Below are positions 31,925-41,847 of a stretch of 55,735 nucleotides of DNA, piece by piece. Within the stretch, counting starts at the first letter, position 1; each line of letters starts with the position of its first letter. The position numbers and the translations under genes are program-made. The notes under the pieces are model-generated. The model saw only the letters and a program-made list of their open reading frames with translations. It made no database searches and was not told the origin of the DNA. Source of the stretch: Spirochaetia bacterium (lineage in GTDB: Bacteria; Spirochaetota; Spirochaetia; Treponematales; Treponemataceae). The stretch covers positions 1 through 55,735 of the forward strand of contig JALFAW010000088.1 of assembly GCA_022773305.1 (NCBI GenBank). Direction: 5' to 3'.

Positions 31925-31963
31925 CCTTGCCACGGTTTGTAAATCAAATACTCGAAATTGAAC
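31925..31963 (-). repeat. Solo conserved end of the modular hairpin repeat, copy R6
   Basis: CCTTGCCACGGTTTGTAAATCAAATACTCGAAATTGAAC = reverse complement of the left ends of R1 and R5; no modules follow. Confidence 0.8.
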
Positions 31964-31992
31964 AAAATAATTATTTTAATCAAAAAAGAAAA

Positions 31993-32032
31993 AAAATCCC
32001 CTGTAATTGCCAAAACAATCACAGGGGATTTT
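31993..32032 (-). terminator. Rho-independent-type terminator of flaA operon
   Basis: AAAATCCCCTGT/ACAGGGGATTTT perfect 12-bp stem just after the stop at 32051. Confidence 0.8.
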
Positions 32033-32050
32033 CTGCATCAAAAAAAGAGA

Positions 32051-32773
32051 TTACCAGTTATCAAGCATATCATCTTCGTCATGATTTTCCATATCATAAA
32101 GATCTGTAACTGCACGCAAATCATCAAGGTACATATAATATGAACCACGAGCCTGCATAGGATTACAATCAACACGGAAACCAAGAACTTTTAAACCTGG
32201 TTTATCACCATAGTAAGCACTACTTTGAACAATACCATGTTCTCCATCTGGACTAGGAGGAACTACACAAGTAAGTTTTTTCCATCCACTGAATCCAAGA
32301 TTTCCTAAATATAATTCATAATTACTTCCAAAATAATCCTGAACAAGAACATACATATCGTGAGATTGATTACGTCCACAAACCCACAAAGAAATAGTTT
32401 TTGTAGTTCCTTCAATAGGAATAGGTCTAGCAGATTTAATTGTAAACGAATTTTTACCGCGTTTAAAGAAATCTACTCGAACACCATAAACCATTTTATC
32501 TTCATCTTCTTTACCTTCATCTTCAGCTAATGGTTCCTTCATAGAAGGAGCACCTTCAAAAAGACGGGCAGCAATTGTACCATCATCAGATGAAATATGA
32601 ACTTTCCATGAACCTTCCCTTTCAAATTTATCAAGAGAAACTTCACGTAAAGATGCCATTGCAGAATCTGCTCCAACATTTTCAGGATTTGGTTCTTGCA
32701 AACTTGAAGTCTGTGCAAAAATAAAACCTGAGGTCAATATTGCCAAAACACCAAAAGTCAAAAACTTTTTCAT
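32051..32773 (-). CDS. flaA: Flagellar filament outer layer (sheath) protein FlaA-like
   Basis: Signal peptide MKKFLTFGVLAILTSGFIFA and FlaA-like body (WKVHISSDDGTIAARLFEG, NSFTIKSARPIPIEGTTKTISLWVCGRN). Confidence 0.75.
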   Translation of the reverse strand: MKKFLTFGVLAILTSGFIFAQTSSLQEPNPENVGADSAMASLREVSLDKFEREGSWKVHISSDDGTIAARLFEGAPSMKEPLAEDEGKEDEDKMVYGVRVDFFKRGKNSFTIKSARPIPIEGTTKTISLWVCGRNQSHDMYVLVQDYFGSNYELYLGNLGFSGWKKLTCVVPPSPDGEHGIVQSSAYYGDKPGLKVLGFRVDCNPMQARGSYYMYLDDLRAVTDLYDMENHDEDDMLDNW

Positions 32774-32774
32774 T

Positions 32775-33536
32775 CTATTCTGCCTCCGAAACTTCATCAG
32801 AATTATCATTGCTGTCACCAAATTCAATATCTTTCAATTCATATCCATCAAAGATATATGAAAGTGAATTAGATGTATATTTTATCTGATCAAAGAAAAT
32901 TACATAATCATCAACATATTCTTCTGCATCCGAACGCACTCTAAAACCAACAAATGTTAAATTTGCAGGACCCGAACGCAAATGTGATTTCTGCTGAATC
33001 CAACCAGGAATTTTTATAATAATATTTTTCCAACCATTAAATGCAAGACTTCCAGCTGGTAATACATGTACAACACCGTTTGGATCACGTACCATCAATT
33101 CAAGATAATAATTGTAGTTAGCACCCCAAACCCAGAAATCAATTGCTGTTACATTTCCAATAAAAGGAATCTCAAAAGGCTTATCATCTGCTGTTGGATA
33201 AACTTCAAACCAGTTATCACCTTTTCTATTAAAAGCAGTTTTCACACCAAAAACTTTAAAATCCTTTTCTGTTCCTTTATATAACTGTTTGAGTGAATTT
33301 GGAACGCCTTCGTAATATCCAATTTTAGGATATCCTTCTGCAACAAAGCGGCTTGGATTAACCGTCCAATCCCAGCTATATGCTTTTCCATCATACATAT
33401 AATTCTGTTCACCAGCAGAATCAAAATCTTCCATTAAAAATGTCTCAATACTTTTTGAACTTGGCTGTGCGAACAAAGGCAAACCAATAACAAAAGTAAA
33501 TGCAAGACCAACTAAGACTCTAAGTCCCCTTTTCAT
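32775..33536 (-). CDS. Flagellar filament outer layer protein FlaA-family paralogue
   Basis: Signal peptide; DFWVWGANYNYYLELMVRDPNGVVHVLPAGSLAFNGWKNI shares architecture with the downstream flaA. Confidence 0.75.
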   Translation of the reverse strand: MKRGLRVLVGLAFTFVIGLPLFAQPSSKSIETFLMEDFDSAGEQNYMYDGKAYSWDWTVNPSRFVAEGYPKIGYYEGVPNSLKQLYKGTEKDFKVFGVKTAFNRKGDNWFEVYPTADDKPFEIPFIGNVTAIDFWVWGANYNYYLELMVRDPNGVVHVLPAGSLAFNGWKNIIIKIPGWIQQKSHLRSGPANLTFVGFRVRSDAEEYVDDYVIFFDQIKYTSNSLSYIFDGYELKDIEFGDSNDNSDEVSEAE

Positions 33537-33587
33537 GCAAAACTCCTTGAATTATATCATTTCGATAATAAAATTCTTTCAAAATTA

Positions 33588-33614
33588 TTATCGGCATAAT
33601 TATTCAAAAATATA
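33588..33614 (-). promoter_or_regulatory. Candidate sigma-28 promoter for flaA pair
   Basis: Minus strand TATA-N15-GCCGATAA upstream of 33536. Confidence 0.6.
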
Positions 33615-33683
33615 ACTTTTGTCAATTATATTTCCTATATTATTCTTTGTCAAACCAAAATTGAAATAAAATTACAAAAAACA

Positions 33684-33728
33684 AAAAAAAATCAGGCTTC
33701 AATTAATAATGAAAACCTGATTTTTTTT
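33684..33728 (-). terminator. Terminator downstream of fba
   Basis: AAAATCAGG...CCTGATTTT stem with A/T tracts on both sides. Confidence 0.65.
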
Positions 33729-33805
33729 GATTATTTCAGATAATTTCCTAGAAACTTCTTTTGAATTTTTTATTTAACTCAATTTTCTAGGTTTAATTAC
33801 TGGAA

Positions 33806-34813
33806 TTAGTCATCAAGATGACCAGCACTTCCCAATACTTCTCTGTTTTTGCGTGAATACATTTTTACAAGTTCATCACGAGCAGGTTTGAGATACTGAC
33901 GTGGGTCAAAATCTCCAGGGTTTTCTGCAAGATGTTTACGAACTGCAGCAGTCATTGCAAGACGACCATCTGAATCAATATTGATTTTACAAACAGCAGA
34001 TTTAGCAGCTTTTCTAAGCTGTTCTTCTGGAATTCCAACTGAGTCAGGGATTTTTCCACCATATTGTTCGATAATTTTTACATATTCCTGTGGTACAGAA
34101 GAAGAACCATGAAGTACGATTGGGAAACCAGGAATCTTTTTTTCAATAGCTTCGAGTACATCGAAAGCTAATGGAGGAGGATTCAAAACTCCATCTGGTC
34201 CACGTGTACACTGTTCAGGTGTAAATTTACAGCGTCCATGAGATGTTCCAATAGAAATTGCAAGAGAGTCACATCCAGTTTTAGTAACGAAATCTACAAC
34301 TTCTTCAGGTTTTGTATATTTTGATTCTTCAGCAGCAACATCATCTTCTACACCACCAAGAACACCAAGTTCAGCTTCTACTGTGACTCCACGAGCATGT
34401 GCATATTCAACAACCTTCTTTGTTTCAGCAACATTTTCATCATAAGGAAGAGCCGAACCGTCGAACATTACTGAAGAAAAACCTGAATCGATACAATCTT
34501 TACATACTTCAAAATTTGGACCGTGATCAAGGTGAAGAACAATTTGTGGTTTTTCACATCCAAGTTCCTTTGCATATTCTACAGCACCCTGAGCCATATA
34601 GCGAAGAAGTGTTGCATTTGCATAAGCACGTGCACCTTTTGAAACCTGAAGGATGACTGGAGATTTTGTTTCAACTGCAGCTTGAATGATTGCCTGAAGT
34701 TGTTCCATGTTATTGAAGTTATATGCAGGAATTGCATATCCACCTTTAATAGCCTTTGCAAACATTTCTTTTGTGTTTACAAGGCCAAGTTCTTTGTAAC
34801 TTACATTAGCCAT
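33806..34813 (-). CDS. fba: Class II fructose-bisphosphate aldolase
   Basis: YAIPAYNFNNMEQLQAI, VLHLDHGPNFEVCKDCID, HGSSSVPQEYV. Confidence 0.93.
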   Translation of the reverse strand: MANVSYKELGLVNTKEMFAKAIKGGYAIPAYNFNNMEQLQAIIQAAVETKSPVILQVSKGARAYANATLLRYMAQGAVEYAKELGCEKPQIVLHLDHGPNFEVCKDCIDSGFSSVMFDGSALPYDENVAETKKVVEYAHARGVTVEAELGVLGGVEDDVAAEESKYTKPEEVVDFVTKTGCDSLAISIGTSHGRCKFTPEQCTRGPDGVLNPPPLAFDVLEAIEKKIPGFPIVLHGSSSVPQEYVKIIEQYGGKIPDSVGIPEEQLRKAAKSAVCKINIDSDGRLAMTAAVRKHLAENPGDFDPRQYLKPARDELVKMYSRKNREVLGSAGHLDD

Positions 34814-34913
34814 TATATCTTCCTTTTTTCGAGAAATCCCGAATTTGTATTGATTATAATATAAGTGATTTTAATGTTTTTTTCAAGTTTTTTAATTAAT
34901 ATCAAAAATATTT

Positions 34914-35465
34914 TCAAATTGGACAAACAAAAACTAATGCTTCAACAATAGAAGGTAATATCATAAATATAATAAAAACAATAGCATAAATAATAATCTG
35001 AATAATTTTTTTTAAAACAATAGATTTATATAATAGTTTTACAGAAAATGAACAGGCAAAGATCATCATTACATATAAAACAGGTTTTATAAACAATAAA
35101 AAACCTGAATACAAACCTTCCGCTGTCGTAAGAATAATAAAAGGAAGATAAACTGCAAAAAAACTCAACTCTAAAGGGAGAAAATTTTCTATTTTGTATT
35201 CCCAATTATCTCTTGAAAAAACTACAAACAAAAAATAAGGAATTAACAGAGGTAAAACTGTCTGATTTAACAGGAGATATGTTAAATTTTCTCTAAAATC
35301 ATATGGGATAATTCTATGCGAAAAAGTAAATAAAACTAAAAACAAACTTAGGACTACTGCACAAATCATTCCAAATAAAATAGAAGGTAATAACTTGGAA
35401 TTTTTCTTATAAAAACAGAACCATACAAGTAAAACTGGTAATACTAAAAAAGAAAACAAAAACAT
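34914..35465 (-). CDS. Hypothetical membrane protein
   Basis: 183 aa, multiple hydrophobic helices; no recognised family. Confidence 0.55.
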   Translation of the reverse strand: MFLFSFLVLPVLLVWFCFYKKNSKLLPSILFGMICAVVLSLFLVLFTFSHRIIPYDFRENLTYLLLNQTVLPLLIPYFLFVVFSRDNWEYKIENFLPLELSFFAVYLPFIILTTAEGLYSGFLLFIKPVLYVMMIFACSFSVKLLYKSIVLKKIIQIIIYAIVFIIFMILPSIVEALVFVCPI

Positions 35466-35615
35466 CTTTTCCCCATAAAAACCACCGTATACGGTGAACC
35501 AATAATGGCGAGATTTTTTTTTAGTTTATAAATAATAACATAAATTATAAACTTGAGTGATAAATATAAAATGAAAGTATCTTTTTCACTCTTTTTAACA
35601 ATACAACAAACAGTT

Positions 35616-36425
35616 TTATTTTGCCGAAATTTTCATAATTTTTGCAGAACCTTCTACAGTCACTTTTTCTCCAGGTAAAACTGCATAAATTTCTTCAGCT
35701 TTGATTGGAGAAGCAATTTTTTCATTCGAAGCTTTGATTACTGCGTTTTGTGAAGACAAAACATATAAAAGTTGAGTTGATTTTGGAGCACTTCCTTGAG
35801 GACATAGCATACTCCATCCACCTTTTACATCAATCTCATCTAAAGAAAAATATTCACATTCAAAATGTTTGTCAAACTGGGCAATAGGAATCATATCATC
35901 CTTTTTTATTACTGAAAGACCTTTTTCTATATGAACCTCTCTTCCCCGCCCCCAATCATAAAGGCGGTAAGTTAAATCACAAGATTGTTGAACTTCCAAA
36001 AGTCGAAGACCAGCTCCAATAGCATGAACTGTACCTGCAGGAATGTAAATAAAATCTCCTTTTTGTACTTTTACAAAATTTAGATACTGTTCCAAAGTAT
36101 TATCTTTTATAGCTTTTGCAAGAACTTCATTTGAAAAACCATCTCTGATACCGTAAACTAATTTTGCATCTTCTGTGGCATCCAATACATACCAACACTC
36201 TGTTTTTCCACAGTTACCAACACCTTCCAATTTCACGGCAAATTCATCATCAGGATGAACCTGAATAGAAAGAGTGTCATTTGCCTGAATAATTTTCACG
36301 AGCAAAGGATATTCTCCGCCTATGGCGTTTTTTAAATCATTTTGACAACCATTTGGATGTGTAGAAGCTATCCAAAGTTCATGACCCCAAATTTTCTCTG
36401 ATTTTATTGATTCTAGTTTAAGCAT
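35616..36425 (-). CDS. manA: Mannose-6-phosphate isomerase class I
   Basis: LSIQVHPDDEFA, GDFIYIPAGTVHAIGAGLRLLEVQQSCDLTYRLYDW. Confidence 0.9.
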   Translation of the reverse strand: MLKLESIKSEKIWGHELWIASTHPNGCQNDLKNAIGGEYPLLVKIIQANDTLSIQVHPDDEFAVKLEGVGNCGKTECWYVLDATEDAKLVYGIRDGFSNEVLAKAIKDNTLEQYLNFVKVQKGDFIYIPAGTVHAIGAGLRLLEVQQSCDLTYRLYDWGRGREVHIEKGLSVIKKDDMIPIAQFDKHFECEYFSLDEIDVKGGWSMLCPQGSAPKSTQLLYVLSSQNAVIKASNEKIASPIKAEEIYAVLPGEKVTVEGSAKIMKISAK

Positions 36426-36428
36426 TTT

Positions 36429-37343
36429 TTATTTTTCCCACAATTTTTCAGGATAATAACCAGATTGTATTTTTTTAGCTATTTCATCTTTTACAATCTG
36501 TCTATCTTCGGGATAAGTCATACCAAACCAAGTTTCAGTAGAATTAAAGAACTTAATAATCCCTTTTTTATGTTCAATAATATCACCAGCCGAAACAGGT
36601 AAAAGTGCTTCTGCTTTTGGAGCTTCAACGTTATTTTTGATAAAATTTTCCCAATAAACATTAAATTCTTCAAATGCTTTTGGTGAAAAACCAAAAAGGT
36701 TCATACTTACCCATTCTTTTCCAGTAAGAATTTTCTTTTCTCCATCTGGCATTTCACTAATAATTTTATCATTTTCATCATAGTAAATTTTTAAATTCTC
36801 AACAATAGAATCAAGCTGACCGTCTTTTACAGTACAAACACCACGACTAACTGAACCAGAGCGACTCATTGTATTTCCTAAAACATAACCAACCATTGCA
36901 TGCTCAGTTGAATCATTATCTATAGAAGAAAGATAACCACCAAGAACTTCAAAAGCCTGTCTTCCATAATAATCATCTGAATTTATAACCGCAAAAGGAG
37001 TATTAATTGCTTTTTCTGCACACAAAACAGCATGAGTTGTTCCCCAAGGTTTCTGTCGGTTTTCAGACAATTTTATCTGTTCAGGTGTCAAAAGAGATTC
37101 TCTTTGCTGGAAAACATATTCTGCATCACAATTTTTTGCAATTCTGTCAAAAAGTCTTTCTCTAAAAGCCTGTTCAATATCTTTTCTGATGATAAATACT
37201 ACTTTTCCAAAACCGCTTTTTATTGCATCATAAGTTGCAAAATCCAAAAGACATTCGTTATTCTGTCCAACTGCATCAATCTGTTTTACACCACCATAAC
37301 GGCTTCCCATTCCAGCTGCCAATACTAATAAAGTTGGTTTCAT
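36429..37343 (-). CDS. Sugar nucleotidyltransferase
   Basis: LLVLAAGMGSRYGGVKQ nucleotidyltransferase signature, VINSDDYYG. Confidence 0.8.
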   Translation of the reverse strand: MKPTLLVLAAGMGSRYGGVKQIDAVGQNNECLLDFATYDAIKSGFGKVVFIIRKDIEQAFRERLFDRIAKNCDAEYVFQQRESLLTPEQIKLSENRQKPWGTTHAVLCAEKAINTPFAVINSDDYYGRQAFEVLGGYLSSIDNDSTEHAMVGYVLGNTMSRSGSVSRGVCTVKDGQLDSIVENLKIYYDENDKIISEMPDGEKKILTGKEWVSMNLFGFSPKAFEEFNVYWENFIKNNVEAPKAEALLPVSAGDIIEHKKGIIKFFNSTETWFGMTYPEDRQIVKDEIAKKIQSGYYPEKLWEK

Positions 37344-37408
37344 TTATTTACCTCATTTTCAATTAATTTTTATATTTTTTTTACTTCATTTTAAGTAAAA
37401 TAACTTTA

Positions 37409-38113
37409 CTACAATTTTAATGCTGTTTCAAGTGCCAAAACCATCATATCTTTAAAAGTTGTTTGACGCTCGAGAGCAGTTGTCTGTTCGCCCGTTGCAA
37501 TATTATCACTTATAGTTAAAATTGCTAAAGCTTTTCTATTAAACTCTGCTGCAAGTGTATACAATTCTGCTGCTTCCATTTCTATGGCTGCAATGCCAAA
37601 CTTTTTCCACATTTTCCAGGTTTCTCTTTCATCGTAAAAACGGTCAGATGAAACACAGGGTTTAACAATCGGTTTTAATTCCAGTTCAAGTGCAGTATGA
37701 TAAGCTTTATCGAGAAGTTCAAAATCAGGAATTGGAGCAAAATGATTGATACCAAAACGCTGAGTTTGCAAAGCTGAATCTGAACAAGCTGCATTTGCAA
37801 TCACAATACTTCTACATGGTACATTTTCACTGACTGAACCTGCTGTTCCAATTCTAATGGCATTTTTTACATCATAGAATTGAAAAAGTTCCTGAACATA
37901 GATTGATAAAGAAGGTTGTCCCATTCCAGTTCCCTGAACTGAAATTTTTTTTCCTTTATAATAACCTGTAAACCCAAACATTCCACGAACTTCGTTATAA
38001 CATTCTGCATTTTCTAAGAAATTTTCTGCGATAAACTTAGCACGGAGAGGATCACCAGGCAACAATATTGTATCCGCAATTACTCCTTGTGGAGCTTGAA
38101 TATGTGTACTCAT
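37409..38113 (-). CDS. deoD: Purine nucleoside phosphorylase (DeoD type)
   Basis: MSTHIQAPQGVIADTILLPGDPLRAKFIAENFL, GTGMGQPSLSIY. Confidence 0.93.
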   Translation of the reverse strand: MSTHIQAPQGVIADTILLPGDPLRAKFIAENFLENAECYNEVRGMFGFTGYYKGKKISVQGTGMGQPSLSIYVQELFQFYDVKNAIRIGTAGSVSENVPCRSIVIANAACSDSALQTQRFGINHFAPIPDFELLDKAYHTALELELKPIVKPCVSSDRFYDERETWKMWKKFGIAAIEMEAAELYTLAAEFNRKALAILTISDNIATGEQTTALERQTTFKDMMVLALETALKL

Positions 38114-38224
38114 ACTTTTGATTATATCAATAAACAAAAAAAAATAAAGCGAAAATTTTATATTTTTTGAAAAATATACAAATTTTTACTTGTATTTAAT
38201 AATAATTATGCTATACTAAAAAAT

Positions 38225-38683
38225 ATGAATGAATTTATTATTAATTATGGATCATGGATTTGGATTGGAATTCTTGTTATCAGTTGTTTTATAGAAGCTT
38301 TCACCTTCGGACTTACTACTATTTGGGCAGCAATAGCAGCTATTCCATTAATTTTTATTGCACGAACAGGATTAGCTTTTCAGTGGCAAATTCTCATATT
38401 TTTACTGATTACTTTAGTCTTAATCATATTTACTAGACCTTTTGCCATCAAAAAGTTAAAAACTGGAAAATCAAAAACTAATGCTGAAACAATTATCGGG
38501 CAGGAAGTTTTGATTACAAAAACAATCAGTAATTTTGAAAAGGGGGAAGCTAAGGCAAAAAATGGTGTTATTTGGACTGCTATATCTAAGGATAATATTA
38601 TATTGAAAAAAGGAACAGTTTGTTCTGTCGTTTCTATTGAAGGAAACACAATTTGTGTAGAAGAAAAAAAAGAGGTAAATTAA
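38225..38683 (+). CDS. NfeD-family membrane protein
   Basis: TM-rich N-terminus with C-terminal OB-like domain (GKSKTNAETIIGQEVLITKTISN), overlapped by SPFH gene. Confidence 0.8.
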   Translation: MNEFIINYGSWIWIGILVISCFIEAFTFGLTTIWAAIAAIPLIFIARTGLAFQWQILIFLLITLVLIIFTRPFAIKKLKTGKSKTNAETIIGQEVLITKTISNFEKGEAKAKNGVIWTAISKDNIILKKGTVCSVVSIEGNTICVEEKKEVN

Positions 38684-39567
38684 TGATTTATATTTTTATT
38701 GCAATTTTTATTATTATTTTGATTATGATTATTGTGAACATTCGCGTTGTTTCACAATCACAAGCATTTATTATTGAAAGATTGGGCGGTTATCATTCTA
38801 CGTGGAATGTTGGAATTCATGTAAAGATGCCGTTTATCGATAAGATTATTAACAAAATGTCACTAAAGGAAAAAGTTTTTGATTTTCCGCCTCAGCCTGT
38901 CATCACAAAAGATAACGTAACTATGATGATTGACACTGTTGTTTATTTTCAAATTACAGATCCAAAACTTTACACTTATGGCGTGGAAAAACCTATAAAT
39001 GCACTTGAAAACCTTTCTGCAACCACTTTGCGAAATATTATCGGTGAACTTGAACTTGATGAATCACTAACTAGTAGAGATGTGATTAACACAAAAATGC
39101 GTTCAATTCTAGATGAAGCAACAGACCCATGGGGCATAAAAGTGAACCGTGTTGAAGTAAAGAATATTGAACCTCCACAAGCAATCAGGGAAGCTATGGA
39201 AAAACAGATGAAAGCAGAACGTGAACGTCGTGAACAGATTTTGATTGCTGAAGGACATAAACAATCTGCTATTTTGGAAGCTGAAGGAAAAAAACAGGCT
39301 TTAATTCTTGAAGCAGAAGCTGAAAAAGAAGCTGCCATTCAAAAAGCAAAAGGCGAAGCACAAGCCATTCTTGAAGTTCAACAGGCAAAAGCTGAAGGTT
39401 TAAAAATGATAAAAGAAGCTGGCATGGACGATAAAGTGATTAAACTTAGGAGTCTTGAAGCATTTGAAGTAGCTGCAAATGGTCAGGCAACAAAAATAAT
39501 TATTCCGTCAGAGATTCAAAACATGGCTGGAGTTGTAGAATCAATCACTCAAGTAATTAAAAAATAA
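38683..39567 (+). CDS. SPFH/band-7 protein (QmcA/stomatin-like)
   Basis: VVSQSQAFIIERLGGYHSTWNVGIHVKMPFID, SPFH core and AEA-rich coiled coil; ATG overlaps nfeD stop (TAATG). Confidence 0.9.
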   Translation: MIYIFIAIFIIILIMIIVNIRVVSQSQAFIIERLGGYHSTWNVGIHVKMPFIDKIINKMSLKEKVFDFPPQPVITKDNVTMMIDTVVYFQITDPKLYTYGVEKPINALENLSATTLRNIIGELELDESLTSRDVINTKMRSILDEATDPWGIKVNRVEVKNIEPPQAIREAMEKQMKAERERREQILIAEGHKQSAILEAEGKKQALILEAEAEKEAAIQKAKGEAQAILEVQQAKAEGLKMIKEAGMDDKVIKLRSLEAFEVAANGQATKIIIPSEIQNMAGVVESITQVIKK

Positions 39568-39574
39568 CCTTACA

Positions 39575-39621
39575 AACACAATAATCAAATGGTATCGCTA
39601 ATACTGATTGATTATTGTGTT
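39575..39621. terminator. Hairpin between convergent genes, possible terminator
   Basis: AACACAATAATCA / TGATTATTGTGTT 13-bp perfect stem; no clear U-tract. Confidence 0.4.
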
Positions 39622-39674
39622 CATGTTATTGGAACTATCCTTCAGAAATACTTACTAAATTAGATTTACAAATG

Positions 39675-41801
39675 TTATATTATATTATTACTTGAATGTA
39701 AGTTTACTGTTACTATAACACATGTTCCGCTTGGTTTATTTTGTTCTATTTTGAATTCAGCTCCAATTTGATTAGCACGATATTCCATAGAATTCATTCC
39801 AATACCTTTTTTCTCTTTTATTGCATTTTTGCTTATACCACAACCATTATCACAAACTTTGGCGATTATTTTATTTTTTTCAGAGTTAACAGAAACTTCA
39901 ACTTTTGACGCTTTAGAATGTTTAAGAACATTATGTAAAGCTTCCTGAATGATTCTAAAAAGATTTAACAATTTGATTTTATCAAAAACTAGATTTTCAT
40001 TAACATTCCATTTATAATCACACGAAATTCCTGATTGAATCGAAAACGAATTACACAAATTACACAAACTGTTATTCATACCTAGACTATCTAGTTCCAC
40101 AGGATATGAATTATGAGCATATTGTCGAGTACACTGCAAAGTTTCTCCTGTAAGCTGAGCAAGTTCAACCATCTGTTCTTTTGTGACAGGTACAGTTTGA
40201 TTTGAATAACTACGACATAACATTGAAATACCAGCCAAACGTTGGCATATATCATCATGCAAATCATTGCTGAACCGTTGTCGTTCAAGTTCGCTTATCT
40301 TTAACACTTCTGCTTCAACTTTCATTCGTTGATTATTTGCTTTTACAAGTTCTTTTGTTCGCTTTGTAACTTCTTTTTCAAGATATTCAGAATATTTTTC
40401 TTTTTCCTCTAGAGATTTTAATCGGTTTAATACTTGTGCAATATTATTTGAAATTGAAGTAATGTATGGGAGTAAAACATGAGAAGCTTCATAAAGTATA
40501 CACCCAATAATATCATCACCAGAACGCAGGTATTTAAATATCAAAGAAGTTTGTTTTGAATTATCAATTCCAAGGAATTTTTGATAAAAATCTCCAAAAG
40601 TAATAGTTTTTCCTTTTGAAAAATCAAAAAATTCGTTTTTATTTCTTTTAACATAAATAGGAAGAACATATAATTGATTATTTTTTACTGATTTTTTTAA
40701 TTCATATTCTTTAAACTTCAAAATGCAGAAACTAGTAACTTCAAGTTGTGAAATATTTTCAGATATCACATAATTCAATCCGTCAATAGAGGAAATATTA
40801 TTCATCTGCTGAGCAATTCTGTTTACAATTCGCAAAATATTTTCAGAACGAACATATTTTGACTGAATATGCTTTAAAAATTTTTGCATATCATTATTTT
40901 TATTCTGTTCTATTAATATGTCTTCTGTTTGTTTTAGTAAATCATAATTACATCCACAGGAATTTCTATACATCACTTTTGATTCAATGAAAGTTTCATC
41001 ACTTACTGATTTTTTTTCAACAAATTCTTTAATCAATTCCAATGATTTTTCACCAATCTCTTCTAAAGGTTGATGAATTGTTGTCAAAGCTGGAATTTCA
41101 AATTTTGCTTGAGGAACATCATCGAAACCAGTTACGGCACATTCTTTCATGTTTAATCTTTCGCTATTCATTTTGAAAAATTTATAAATTCCAAGTGCCA
41201 TATTATCATTTGCACAAACTACGACATCAGGCAGATTATCATCATTTTCCTGCAGATATTCTTCCAAAGCTTGAATAGCCACATGCTCCAAAAAAAAACC
41301 ATATTTTATCGTATATTGCAAATCGGAAAACCATGGTTGATATGCATCAAGAGTTTTTTTGAAAATCTGTTCTCGTAAAATAGCATCGTGGTGTTTAGGA
41401 CTTCCTCCAATATACAAAAATTTTTTGTAATTGTGTTTTAAAATAAGATGTTCCACAAGTTCTTTCATTGACTCATCAGTTTCAATCATTAAAGAAGGCA
41501 CATTTTTGATTTTTTGTCCTACAGAAATGACAGGAATATTTTCCCAATATTTTTGAATATCTTCTTTTTTTGAAAAAGCAAAATTATCAGTAATAACAGA
41601 CGTTAGTAAAATTATTCCATCTACATTAAAAAAATGTTTCTTTGGAAATTGAGAAACAAGTTCCTCCATTGACATATTTTTATTGTCTTGTTGAAAACAA
41701 ACTATTTCAACCCCATGTTCTTTTGCTTTTTTTACGATACCTTTGTATACAGATATCTGATATTCTTCATCTAAAAGATTTAAAAACAATCCTATGCGCA
41801 T
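39675..41801 (-). CDS. LacI-type periplasmic-binding-domain histidine kinase, apparently cytoplasmic
   Basis: MRIGLFLNLLDEEYQISVYKGIVKKAKEHG...VVVCANDNMALGIYKFF...CAVTGFDDVPQAKFEIPALTTIHQPLEEIG (LacI sensor) plus ERQRFSNDLHDDICQRLAGISM (HisKA_3) and C-terminal HATPase; no N-terminal HTH, signal or TM seen. Confidence 0.85.
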   Translation of the reverse strand: MRIGLFLNLLDEEYQISVYKGIVKKAKEHGVEIVCFQQDNKNMSMEELVSQFPKKHFFNVDGIILLTSVITDNFAFSKKEDIQKYWENIPVISVGQKIKNVPSLMIETDESMKELVEHLILKHNYKKFLYIGGSPKHHDAILREQIFKKTLDAYQPWFSDLQYTIKYGFFLEHVAIQALEEYLQENDDNLPDVVVCANDNMALGIYKFFKMNSERLNMKECAVTGFDDVPQAKFEIPALTTIHQPLEEIGEKSLELIKEFVEKKSVSDETFIESKVMYRNSCGCNYDLLKQTEDILIEQNKNNDMQKFLKHIQSKYVRSENILRIVNRIAQQMNNISSIDGLNYVISENISQLEVTSFCILKFKEYELKKSVKNNQLYVLPIYVKRNKNEFFDFSKGKTITFGDFYQKFLGIDNSKQTSLIFKYLRSGDDIIGCILYEASHVLLPYITSISNNIAQVLNRLKSLEEKEKYSEYLEKEVTKRTKELVKANNQRMKVEAEVLKISELERQRFSNDLHDDICQRLAGISMLCRSYSNQTVPVTKEQMVELAQLTGETLQCTRQYAHNSYPVELDSLGMNNSLCNLCNSFSIQSGISCDYKWNVNENLVFDKIKLLNLFRIIQEALHNVLKHSKASKVEVSVNSEKNKIIAKVCDNGCGISKNAIKEKKGIGMNSMEYRANQIGAEFKIEQNKPSGTCVIVTVNLHSSNNII

Positions 41802-41847
41802 ATAAATAATTATACAATATTTTTGAATTTGTGGTATAATTATTTTT

